A stretch of DNA of 13,304 nt from contig DFGZ01000364.1 of the NCBI GenBank assembly GCA_002371295.1, positions 1 through 13,304 on the forward strand, given 5' to 3'. The position numbers were made by a program, and so were the translations under genes. Positions 7,296 through 13,304 of the stretch are shown here, in pieces; the stretch's first letter is position 1; every line of letters begins with the position of its first letter. The notes under the pieces were generated by a model. The model did no database searches. It had not been told where the DNA came from and saw only the letters and a list, made by a program, of their open reading frames with translations. This DNA is from Oribacterium sp. UBA3737 (lineage in GTDB: Bacteria > Bacillota_A > Clostridia > Lachnospirales > Lachnospiraceae).

Positions 7296-8105
7296 ATGAA
7301 TGAAAGAATAAAGAAAGCATATGAGAGCCGTCCTAAGGACTGGATATGGCATCTTGCCATCGCAGTTGTTGTGATCGGGCTTCTCATTTGGAGTTTAGGA
7401 GCCATGGAGACTTCCGGTTCCACAAAAAATGGCGGCAAGATGGCACTCAGCATACTTAACGGTATCATTCACCCTGATACTGATCTGCTTTTCAATCTCA
7501 GTAAGGAAGGTGTACTGTATCTTCTTCTCGAGACTATCTGTATCGCTTTCATGGGTACAGTGGTGGGAGCAATTTTTTCAGTGCCGCTGGCTTTTCTGTC
7601 ATCAAATAACCTGGCACCGAAGCCAATAGCCTTTATCGGCCGTATACTTATCATGATAATCCGTACAGTGCCGGCATTTGTTTACGGTCTTATGTTTATC
7701 AGAGTTACGGGTCCCGGACCTTTCGCAGGTCTTATGACCATGTCTGTTACATCCATAGGAATGGTCTCAAAAATGTATATCGAGGCTATCGAGGATCTGG
7801 ATACAAAGATTCTTGAGTCTCTTGATGCCATGGGCTGTTCGACATGGCAGAAGATATTGTACGGAATACTTCCTCAGCTTATGCCTAACTTTGCATCTAC
7901 GGCTATTTATCGTTTCGATATTAATCTCCGTGATGCAACAGTTCTCGGTCTTGTTGGAGCCGGCGGTATCGGTGCACCGCTTATCTTTGCCATGAACGCA
8001 TATCGCTGGAACGAAGCAGGTTCCATACTTATAGGTCTTGTTGTTCTGGTTCTTATAGTTGAGTGGATCAGTACCAAGATACGTGTAAAGTTAACCAGAG
8101 GCTGA
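7296..8105 (+). CDS. phnE: Phosphonate-type ABC transporter permease, second copy
   Basis: Second membrane subunit, 269 residues, related to but clearly different from the first. It has a span near 19-35, several more between 75 and 160, and a final one near 244-258. The coupling loop is LESLDAMGCSTWQKILYGILPQLMP (173-197), and the block NLRDATVLGLVGAGGIGAPL (210-229) matches the PhnE family. AAGGAGGAA directly follows the stop codon of the first phnE, 12 bases before this ATG, so the two are cotranscribed and probably made in equal amounts. A strong hairpin five bases after the stop codon ends the operon. Confidence 0.95.
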   Translation: MNERIKKAYESRPKDWIWHLAIAVVVIGLLIWSLGAMETSGSTKNGGKMALSILNGIIHPDTDLLFNLSKEGVLYLLLETICIAFMGTVVGAIFSVPLAFLSSNNLAPKPIAFIGRILIMIIRTVPAFVYGLMFIRVTGPGPFAGLMTMSVTSIGMVSKMYIEAIEDLDTKILESLDAMGCSTWQKILYGILPQLMPNFASTAIYRFDINLRDATVLGLVGAGGIGAPLIFAMNAYRWNEAGSILIGLVVLVLIVEWISTKIRVKLTRG

Positions 8106-8109
8106 TGAT

Positions 8110-8140
8110 AAAGGACGGAGAGTTTTCTCCGTCCTTTGCA
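8110..8140 (+). terminator. Terminator after the phn operon
   Basis: A perfect 12-bp stem, AAAGGACGGAGA (8110-8121) with TCTCCGTCCTTT (8126-8137), loop GTTT. The only T residues are those of the stem, so it may be leaky, allowing some readthrough into the phosphoesterase gene. Confidence 0.7.
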
Positions 8141-8160
8141 ATATGCGATATAAATATCTG

Positions 8161-8203
8161 GGAGGCAGACTCAGAGTAATGGTTTTCCTGGTCTGTGGCC
8201 TCC
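8161..8203 (+). promoter_or_regulatory. Hairpin in the leader of the phosphoesterase gene
   Basis: GGAGGC (8161-8166) pairs with GCCTCC (8198-8203). After a three-base bulge (GTG, 8195-8197), AGAC (8167-8170) pairs with GTCT (8191-8194), and CAG (8172-8174) with CTG (8188-8190). No T tract follows, so it is not a terminator. GGAGGC resembles a Shine-Dalgarno sequence but has no start codon near. A role as a leader structure is inferred only. Confidence 0.35.
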
Positions 8204-8248
8204 GGAAGAGTTTGTATGAAAATATAGAAAAGAGAATTTTTAGAGATT

Positions 8249-9895
8249 ATGAAAAATTTTGAAATCTACTATACATCGGATACTCATGGAACGGTTATGC
8301 CGGTTGATTATTCCACAGGAGAGAAAAAGGCCTGTGGATTATTGAATATTGCAGAAGATCTTAAGAGGTCAGGAGCTGTAAAAGGATCAGAGGGTAACTG
8401 TTGTGGAAAGGTATCGGAGTCTTCAGGAAATGGAATTGTTCCGGAGTATGAATCCTGTACGGATACACGCGGAAATGAAGTCAGGAAGGATTCAGATGTA
8501 CTTATAATGGACGGTGGAGACAGTCTTCAGGGCACACCTATGATCGCCTACTATCTTGAACACAAGGATGAGTTTTCGGTACATCCTGTTGCTACAGGCT
8601 TTAATGCCATGGGACTGGATTTCTATACACTTGGAAATCATGATTTCAACTTTGGTTATGACGTTATAAGAGATTACGTGAGAGCAATGGACGGTACTTT
8701 AGTTATTGCCAATGTAGAGGATCTGAGGGGTGAGATTGAACATAAAAAATATGTTATATGTACATTAAAAAATGGATTAAGAGTGGGAATCACAGGAGTT
8801 GTTACCGACTATGTTAATATCTGGGAGCAGCCTGAGCATCTTACAGAACTGAGAGTCACAGATCCTGTTAAGTCAGCGGGCGAGGTCTACAGTGAGATGA
8901 AGGAAAAGGGCTGTGATATCACGGTTTGTATATATCATGGAGGATATGAAGAGGATCTCATAACTCATGAAAAGCTGACTGACACAAGAGAGAACATTGC
9001 CTGTGAGATGGCAAGGGAGCTTGAGTTTGACATACTGCTTACAGGGCATCAGCATATGGCGGTTGAGGGTATAGAACTGAATGGAACATGGAGTGTTCAG
9101 CCGCCTGCAAATGCAGAACAGTATATTCATCTTAAGGGGGCATACACTGATGGTAAGCTTGAGTGTTCTTCTGAGCTTTTAAAGACCGGTGATGAAGTAG
9201 CTGAAGATAAGGTGCAGCAGATGTTGCCTTTAGAGAACTGTGTCGCCGGGTGGCTTGATGAGCCTGTGGGTGAGTTTGATGAGGAAATCAGCCCTGAGAA
9301 TAAGCTCTATATCGCTCTTCACGGAAGTAAGGTTGCAGCGCTTTTTAATCAGGTTCAGCTGGAATCCGTGGAAGCGGACTTTTCCTGTACAAGTATAGGA
9401 AATACTGAAATCGGATTTAAAAAGCAGGTTAGTATAAGGGATATCTACGCTGCCTACCCGTTTTCAAATACCTCACAGGTAAAGGAAGTGACGGCTGAGG
9501 TGCTGAAGGAGGCATTGGAAAGATGCGCCCAGTATCTCGATCTGGATGAAAATGGAAATCCTTATATTTCCGATGTTTTCATGAAGCCGAAGGTGGAGCA
9601 TTATAATTATGATTTCTATGCGGGAATAGACTATGCCTTTGATCTCAGAAGACCTGTGGGTGACAGAGTCGTACGCATGAGGATGCTTGACGGAACAGAG
9701 CTTGTACCGGGAAAGAAGTACAGACTTGTGACATCGAACTACAGAGCCACAGGAACCGGTGGATATGAGATGATAGGTGAGGCAAAAACAGTATATTCCA
9801 CTGCGGATAACGTACAGGATCTTTTGGTTGATTATGTGAGAAAGCATCATAATCTCAGTATCCCAGATAACTATAAGTTTGAAGTGATCTGCTAA
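8249..9895 (+). CDS. 5'-nucleotidase family metallophosphoesterase (CpdB/YfkN-like)
   Basis: Predicted two-metal phosphoesterase releasing phosphate from nucleotides or cyclic nucleotides; 548 residues. The N-terminal calcineurin-like domain has all metal-site motifs: SDTHG (Asp11, His13), DGGDSLQG (Asp91), LGNHDFNFGYD (Asn130, His131), YHGG (His230) and GHQH (His267, His269). The C-terminal substrate domain shows YPFSNT (403-408), YNYDFYAGIDYAFDLRRPVGDRV (452-474) and SNYRATGTGGYEM (497-509). GDSLQGTP, the HPVATGFNAMGLDFYTLGNHDFNFG stretch and the SNYRA motif resemble the 2',3'-cyclic-nucleotide phosphodiesterase/3'-nucleotidase branch more than UshA. Unlike most relatives it has no signal peptide, so it should act in the cytoplasm. 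Residues 45-80 form an unusual polar insertion with a CC pair. The ribosome binding site is weak and I find no clear promoter, which fits readthrough from the phn operon; functional linkage to PhnDCEE is inferred from position. Confidence 0.92.
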   Translation: MKNFEIYYTSDTHGTVMPVDYSTGEKKACGLLNIAEDLKRSGAVKGSEGNCCGKVSESSGNGIVPEYESCTDTRGNEVRKDSDVLIMDGGDSLQGTPMIAYYLEHKDEFSVHPVATGFNAMGLDFYTLGNHDFNFGYDVIRDYVRAMDGTLVIANVEDLRGEIEHKKYVICTLKNGLRVGITGVVTDYVNIWEQPEHLTELRVTDPVKSAGEVYSEMKEKGCDITVCIYHGGYEEDLITHEKLTDTRENIACEMARELEFDILLTGHQHMAVEGIELNGTWSVQPPANAEQYIHLKGAYTDGKLECSSELLKTGDEVAEDKVQQMLPLENCVAGWLDEPVGEFDEEISPENKLYIALHGSKVAALFNQVQLESVEADFSCTSIGNTEIGFKKQVSIRDIYAAYPFSNTSQVKEVTAEVLKEALERCAQYLDLDENGNPYISDVFMKPKVEHYNYDFYAGIDYAFDLRRPVGDRVVRMRMLDGTELVPGKKYRLVTSNYRATGTGGYEMIGEAKTVYSTADNVQDLLVDYVRKHHNLSIPDNYKFEVIC

Positions 9896-9966
9896 GGCCC
9901 GGGTTTGCGGAAAGCCGGATAAGCAGTGTTACGCAGCTATCGTTCGTAATTTGCCGTTCTGAAATT

Positions 9967-10009
9967 AAAAAAGATGCGAGTGTCAGATATAGACATCGCA
10001 TCTTTTTTT
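9967..10009. terminator. Bidirectional terminator between convergent genes
   Basis: AAAAAAGATGCGA (9967-9979) pairs with TCGCATCTTTTTT (9996-10008); after a bulged G at 9980 the stem continues TGTC (9981-9984) with GACA (9992-9995), loop AGATATA. Seven T residues end the plus-strand form, and the A run gives a T run on the minus strand, so it can serve both the phosphoesterase gene and the minus-strand SGNH-like gene, whose stop codon is 14 bases away. Confidence 0.9.
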
Positions 10010-10022
10010 AGATGTATATTTT

Positions 10023-10877
10023 TTAACTGATTCCTGCTGCTGTCATCCTTGTAAATGCATAGCCTATGAGAGCCTTTCGCCATATTTCGTAAGCTTCCGG
10101 TGTGATGTGCATGAACTTATCGCTGCAGTAGGATGGCTCAAGATCACCATTCTCGTTGGCAAGGAGATCTCCGACATTCAGGTATCCCCAGCCGTTGGCC
10201 TGGGCATAATTCTGCATTTTCAGATTAAGGGCCTTGATGTTCGCACTGGTATAAGGAGCACCGTTTTTTCCGGGATACATGTAGCTCGCACCAATTATGG
10301 TGTAATCGGAATCCGGAACATACTGTTTAAGGGTCTGAATGAGCTGTACATACATTTCAGGTGTATCGGTCCACTTCTGGTCTTTATATCCAAAGTGAAG
10401 ATAAACGTGAGTTGTCTCTCCCGGGTGCTCGGCTGCCATAAGCTGAAGTGACTCCCAGACAGGTCGTCTGGCACCTTTATACATAGGGGTTCCGGCTTCT
10501 TCAATGGAAGCATCGAAGGCAGAGTGTATGCAGAAACCCGGGTAGGCAAGGCTTTGGAAGTTGCCCATCACAGGATCGGAGCTGTTCTTTAAACATTGTA
10601 GTCCCCAGCCGCAACCGATTGAATCTCCTACGATCACGGAGTTTTTGAAATACTGGTATAAAAGCTGGTTCTGCTCCAAAGTAGGTGTATCCGGATAAAA
10701 ATAAATAGCTGTGGGGTTGGAAGACGCCACTGCGGCAGCAACAGAAACATCACCTGCAGCGGCTGACGGGGTAAGAGCAGAAGAAGCTGCATCTGCATAA
10801 GCTGAAAAGCCTGAAAAGACTATGACACCGGTCAAAACAAGAAATGAAGTCAGACAATTTTTGATAAACTTTTTCAT
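10023..10877 (-). CDS. Secreted SGNH/GDSL-like hydrolase paralogue A
   Basis: An exported protein of 284 residues that resembles SGNH hydrolases, a fold used by esterases and carbohydrate O-acetyl-esterases. The signal peptide is MKKFIKNCLTSFLVLTGVIVFSGFSAYADA, with cleavage near residue 28-30, followed by an Ala/Ser-rich linker to about 55. The nucleophile block is NSVIVGDSIG (Ser86). The block that usually reads GxND is HFGYKD (161-166), with lysine at the oxyanion-hole asparagine position. The C-terminal catalytic pair is probably Asp253 and His257 in SDKFMHITPEAY, spaced by four instead of the usual three. Cys89, Cys95, Cys116 and Cys251 are present, which could allow disulphides. It is divergently transcribed from a paralogue at 11057. 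AGGGG six bases before the ATG supports the start. Substrate unknown; a wall polymer is a guess. Confidence 0.85.
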   Translation of the reverse strand: MKKFIKNCLTSFLVLTGVIVFSGFSAYADAASSALTPSAAAGDVSVAAAVASSNPTAIYFYPDTPTLEQNQLLYQYFKNSVIVGDSIGCGWGLQCLKNSSDPVMGNFQSLAYPGFCIHSAFDASIEEAGTPMYKGARRPVWESLQLMAAEHPGETTHVYLHFGYKDQKWTDTPEMYVQLIQTLKQYVPDSDYTIIGASYMYPGKNGAPYTSANIKALNLKMQNYAQANGWGYLNVGDLLANENGDLEPSYCSDKFMHITPEAYEIWRKALIGYAFTRMTAAGIS

Positions 10878-10907
10878 AATGATCCCCTTTGTTTTGAATA
10901 TAAATTA

Positions 10908-10916
10908 ATTGTACCA
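10908..10916 (-). promoter_or_regulatory. Possible extended -10 promoter of paralogue A
   Basis: Read on the minus strand this is TGGTACAAT, an extended -10 (TGN followed by TACAAT). No good -35 hexamer lies at the right distance. Transcription would start about 25 bases before the ribosome binding site. It mirrors the TGGTATAAT element of the divergent gene. Confidence 0.45.
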
Positions 10917-11009
10917 AAAATCACATCAAATATATCGTCAGATATGACAAAAGTTATAAATAATGACATTAATTTTAATCGCTATGATATAAAAAATAAT
11001 CATAATTAA

Positions 11010-11018
11010 TGGTATAAT
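11010..11018 (+). promoter_or_regulatory. Extended -10 promoter of paralogue B
   Basis: TGGTATAAT is a perfect extended -10 element (TGN plus TATAAT at 11013-11018). The -35 region is only A-rich. The transcript would start near 11025, with AAGGGG at 11042-11047 as ribosome binding site. The AT-rich DNA between the two divergent elements (10917-11009) is where a shared regulator would bind, but I see no clear palindrome there. Confidence 0.6.
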
Positions 11019-11056
11019 CCCGATATAAAAATGTCTGTTTAAAGGGGACTGTGAGA

Positions 11057-11998
11057 ATGAATAAAAGAATCAAATTATATGCTGCAGTGGCTCTGATGAT
11101 CTCAGCCAATATGAGTATGACCGCATTTGCGGGAGTCAGGGCTTCCGGTGTGGAGGCAATGACAGAAGGCGCTGTTGAGTTCGGACCGGGCGCTTCAATT
11201 ACTGAAAGTACAGGAATTACTGAAAGTACAGAAACAGAATCCGGTACAGCTGAAGCTTCACTGACAGGTAATACTTCAGGGCCGCTGTCCGGAGAGGCTG
11301 CGGAATCGGCAGCAGCGGAGGATAACTTTGACTACTACAGGAATCTGGATGTTTCCCAGCTGGATGCAGAGCATCTTGCCATATTGGGGGATTTTTTCAG
11401 CAATTCAGTGATTATTGGTGATTCTGTGGCTGAGAATTTTCAGAGATATAATCTGGCTTCAGGCGCAGGTGATGTGGTGAGTGATAATTTCACTTCTCTT
11501 GCAGTGGCCGGCTACAGCATACAGAAGGCATTGCTTCCTAATGACGGTAAAAACATTCATCCGATGATACAGGGCAAAAGATATCGTCTTCCTGAGGCCA
11601 TCAGCCTTATAGGTGCCAAGCATGTGTACAGCTTTTTCGGATATAAGGATCTTAATGATGTATGGGCTGCAGATAACTATGAGAAGCTCCTTCAGGAGAT
11701 ACAGGCTGTAAATCCGGAGGCGGATATCACTGTCATCAGTACGACTTACATGACAAAGGGATATCAGAATGCAGAATATAATAATGATAAAGTTCGTGCT
11801 CTTAACGAGGCCATGAAATTGAAGTGTGCAGCCAACGGCTGGGGATTTATAGATGTCCAGGATATAATGAGTGACGGTGCGGGCAACCTTCCGGATGATT
11901 GGAGCATTGATAAGCAGATACATTACAACTATCAGTATTATATCTACTGGGTGAATGAAATGAAGAGATTTGCTCTTGAAAAGCTTGGAGTCAAATAG
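11057..11998 (+). CDS. Secreted SGNH/GDSL-like hydrolase paralogue B
   Basis: An exported protein of 313 residues, homologous to the divergent gene at 10023-10877. The signal peptide MNKRIKLYAAVALMISANMSMTAFA is followed by a Thr/Ser/Glu/Gly-rich linker (about 30-90) with a doubled ITESTG unit, and then the domain: NSVIIGDSVAENF (117-129, Ser123), YSFFGYKDLNDVW (191-203), ITVISTTYM (224-232), NGWGFIDVQDIM (260-271) and DKQIHYNYQYY (285-295, candidate Asp285/His289). As in paralogue A, lysine stands where SGNH enzymes usually have the GxND asparagine, and Asp and His are four apart. The start is ATG 11057, nine bases after AAGGGG; the GTG at 11051 is only three bases after it. Identity between the two is confined to the catalytic domain, while signals and linkers differ. 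No cysteine pair is obvious. Function beyond a putative envelope hydrolase is unknown. Confidence 0.85.
   Translation: MNKRIKLYAAVALMISANMSMTAFAGVRASGVEAMTEGAVEFGPGASITESTGITESTETESGTAEASLTGNTSGPLSGEAAESAAAEDNFDYYRNLDVSQLDAEHLAILGDFFSNSVIIGDSVAENFQRYNLASGAGDVVSDNFTSLAVAGYSIQKALLPNDGKNIHPMIQGKRYRLPEAISLIGAKHVYSFFGYKDLNDVWAADNYEKLLQEIQAVNPEADITVISTTYMTKGYQNAEYNNDKVRALNEAMKLKCAANGWGFIDVQDIMSDGAGNLPDDWSIDKQIHYNYQYYIYWVNEMKRFALEKLGVK
11198..11233 (+). repeat. Tandem 18-bp repeat in the linker of paralogue B
   Basis: The unit at 11198-11215 recurs at 11216-11233 with one mismatch and encodes ITESTG followed by ITESTE. It resembles the in-frame 18-bp duplication in the phnD linker and is best explained as slippage in a flexible, weakly constrained segment. 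Confidence 0.85.
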
Positions 11999-12114
11999 TT
12001 AAGAGAGTAGAATAGATATCCCTCGATAAAACAGGCTGCATTTATACGGAGCATGGATGATTCAGAACAGCTCCTATAGAGGGAAAACTTAACAGGGGAA
12101 ATGATCATATAAAT

Positions 12115-12186
12115 AAAATCTCCGTCCCGGGGAGGAAGGAGTCTGCATGAGGCTGACTCTGTTCCTCCAGGTGACGGAGATTTTTT
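12115..12186. terminator. Large two-part hairpin terminator between convergent genes
   Basis: AAAATCTCCGTC (12115-12126) pairs with GACGGAGATTTT (12173-12184). Above an internal loop, GGAGGAA (12131-12137) pairs with TTCCTCC (12162-12168), and GAGTC (12139-12143) with GACTC (12155-12159), with an 11-base end loop. T residues run to 12186 on the plus strand, and the AAATAAAA before it gives T-rich sequence on the minus strand. It can terminate both paralogue B and the ABC-F gene, whose stop codon lies about 20 bases away. The 116 bases between paralogue B and this hairpin hold nothing I can assign. Confidence 0.8.
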
Positions 12187-12203
12187 ATACCGTTAAATAA
12201 AAA

Positions 12204-13304
12204 TCAGTTATCGCTTGCGTCATCCTCTGAAAGAGTGAAGGTGAATCTCTTCTTGATATCTTCGTCGGATGCAAGGTACTCATCATAGGTTGTCATCTTA
12301 TCAATAAGGTGACCGTCGATGATCTCGAAAATACGGTTAGCTGTGGTCTCAACTACCTGATGGTCACGGGATGAGAAAATGATGACACCGGGGAAGTTCT
12401 TGAGTCCATCGTTAAGTGCGGAAATGGATTCCATGTCAAGGTGGTCTGTAGGCTCGTCAAGGATGATTACATTGGAGCCTGAGATCATCATCTTACTGAG
12501 CATACATCTTACGCGCTCTCCTCCGGAAAGTACATTGACCTTCTTTAGACCGTCGTCACCCTTGAAGAGCATTCTGCCGAGGTAACCGCGGACAAACTGT
12601 GTATCCTTATCAGGGCTGTACTGTGTGAGCCACTCAACAATGGTATCCTCAGACTTGAACTCGGGTGTGTTATCCTTAGGGAAGTAGGACTGGCTTGTTG
12701 TTACGCCCCACTTGTAATCTCCGCTGTCAGGCTCCATCTCACCGGAAAGGATCTGCATGAGAGTTGTCTTTGCCAGCTCGTTAGGACCAACAAGAGCGAT
12801 CTTATCAGTACGGTTAACGATGAAGGAGATGTTATCAAGAACCTTAATGCCGTTTATGGTCTTTGAAAGGTTCTTTACTTCGAGAACGTCGTTTCCGATT
12901 TCTCTGTTAGGCTTAAATACGATGTAAGGATACTGTCTTGATGAAGGCTTGATGGTATCAAGCTCGATCTTTTCAAGAGCACGCTTACGAGAGGTTGCCT
13001 GCTTGGACTTTGAAGCATTGGCAGAGAATCTCTGAATGAATTCCTGCAGCTCCTTGATCTTCTCTTCCTTTTTACGGTTGGCTTCCTTCTGCTGACGAAC
13101 GATAAGCTGTGAAGACTCAAACCAGAAGTCATAGTTACCTGCGAAGACTGTGATCTTGCCATAGTCGATATCCGCGATGTTTGTACATACCTTATTAAGG
13201 AAGTAACGGTCATGGGATACGACGATGACCGTATTCTCGAAGTTGATGAGGAACTCCTCAAGCCACTCGATGGAATTAAGATCCAGATGGTTGGTAGGCT
13301 CGTC
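12204..13304 (-). CDS. ABC-F family ATPase (YkpA/YbiT-like), N-terminus beyond window
   Basis: A soluble, ribosome-associated type of ABC ATPase with two nucleotide-binding domains and no membrane part. The frame is continuous for 366 residues from the right edge, beginning in Walker B of domain 1 (DEPTNHLD) with switch VSHDR. Next come the inter-domain linker (about 62-120), rich in charged residues (RQQKEANRKKEEKIKELQEF), then domain 2 with Walker A VGPNELAKTTL (172-182), the stretch EPDSGDYKWGVTTSQSYFPKDN, signature VLSGGERVR, Walker B VIILDEPTDHLD and switch region IIFSSRDHQ. YFPKDN and AKTT recall the YkpA/YbiT branch. In domain 2 an Ala replaces the last Walker A glycine, and Arg stands at the usual switch His position. 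Roughly the first 150-170 residues are missing. These proteins act in translation or antibiotic resistance; this one looks like a housekeeping type. Confidence 0.94.
   Translation of the reverse strand, partial: DEPTNHLDLNSIEWLEEFLINFENTVIVVSHDRYFLNKVCTNIADIDYGKITVFAGNYDFWFESSQLIVRQQKEANRKKEEKIKELQEFIQRFSANASKSKQATSRKRALEKIELDTIKPSSRQYPYIVFKPNREIGNDVLEVKNLSKTINGIKVLDNISFIVNRTDKIALVGPNELAKTTLMQILSGEMEPDSGDYKWGVTTSQSYFPKDNTPEFKSEDTIVEWLTQYSPDKDTQFVRGYLGRMLFKGDDGLKKVNVLSGGERVRCMLSKMMISGSNVIILDEPTDHLDMESISALNDGLKNFPGVIIFSSRDHQVVETTANRIFEIIDGHLIDKMTTYDEYLASDEDIKKRFTFTLSEDDASDN

Noticed and set aside
8161..8203. Second terminator after the phn operon
   Set aside because: The stem is bulged and followed by GGAAGAG with no T tract, so it is listed as a leader structure of uncertain role instead.
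11051..11056. GTG start for SGNH-like paralogue B
   Set aside because: Only three bases separate it from AAGGGG, whereas the ATG two codons later has a spacing of nine and begins a normal signal peptide (MNKRIK).
12204..13261. Frameshift or two separate genes in the ABC-F region
   Set aside because: Open frames at 12204-12758 and 12875-13261 look like two pieces, but the correct minus-strand frame is open without interruption from 13304 to 12204. The second piece (MRSSSSTS...) is an out-of-frame shadow, and the methionine at 12758 is internal.

Overview
The window looks like chromosomal DNA from an anaerobic Firmicute of the Clostridia, most likely a member of the Lachnospiraceae (Butyrivibrio-like). 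The evidence is the glutamate dehydrogenase close to the clostridial and enterobacterial hexameric type, a protein resembling the clostridial DUF3881 family, AGGAGG-type ribosome binding sites, and an Ala/Ser/Thr-rich linker after the lipobox of a binding protein. I see no phage, insertion sequence, tRNA, rRNA or CRISPR array. The gene content is mostly housekeeping and transport; the less ordinary material is in the intergenic DNA and in a pair of secreted paralogues.

Layout, left to right. (1) 2-1087: 3' part of gdhA, closed by a hairpin. (2) 1197-2093: a cytoplasmic protein of unknown function (DUF3881-like), followed by a very long RNA-type hairpin at 2134-2214. (3) 2303-3818: permease and ATPase of a polar amino acid ABC importer with its own promoter but no binding protein beside it. 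(4) 3819-4322: a 504-base gene-free stretch holding three exact DnaA-box 9-mers, an AT-rich inverted repeat, a terminator and the promoter of the next gene. (5) 4323-8105: a phosphonate-type ABC importer, PhnD lipoprotein, PhnC ATPase and two PhnE permeases, with a terminator hairpin between phnD and phnC. (6) 8249-9895: a signal-less metallophosphoesterase of the 5'-nucleotidase/CpdB-YfkN type. (7) 10023-10877 (-) and 11057-11998 (+): two divergent, secreted, SGNH-like paralogues sharing an unusual GYKD block. (8) 12204-13304 (-): C-terminal two thirds of an ABC-F ATPase, running off the right edge.

How the genes may work together: PhnD, PhnC and the two PhnE proteins form one complete importer for a phosphonate, phosphite or small phosphoester. 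No C-P lyase or phosphonatase gene is present in the window. The next gene downstream encodes a phosphoesterase predicted to stay in the cytoplasm, so a reasonable inference is import of phosphorylated compounds followed by phosphate release inside the cell. The SGNH-like pair probably acts at the cell envelope, but the substrate cannot be read from the sequence.

The most interesting items are the DnaA-box cluster away from any replication gene, the 36-bp hairpin whose wobble pairs favour folding of the plus-strand RNA, and the divergent SGNH-like paralogues in which the usual GxND block reads GYKD in both copies.
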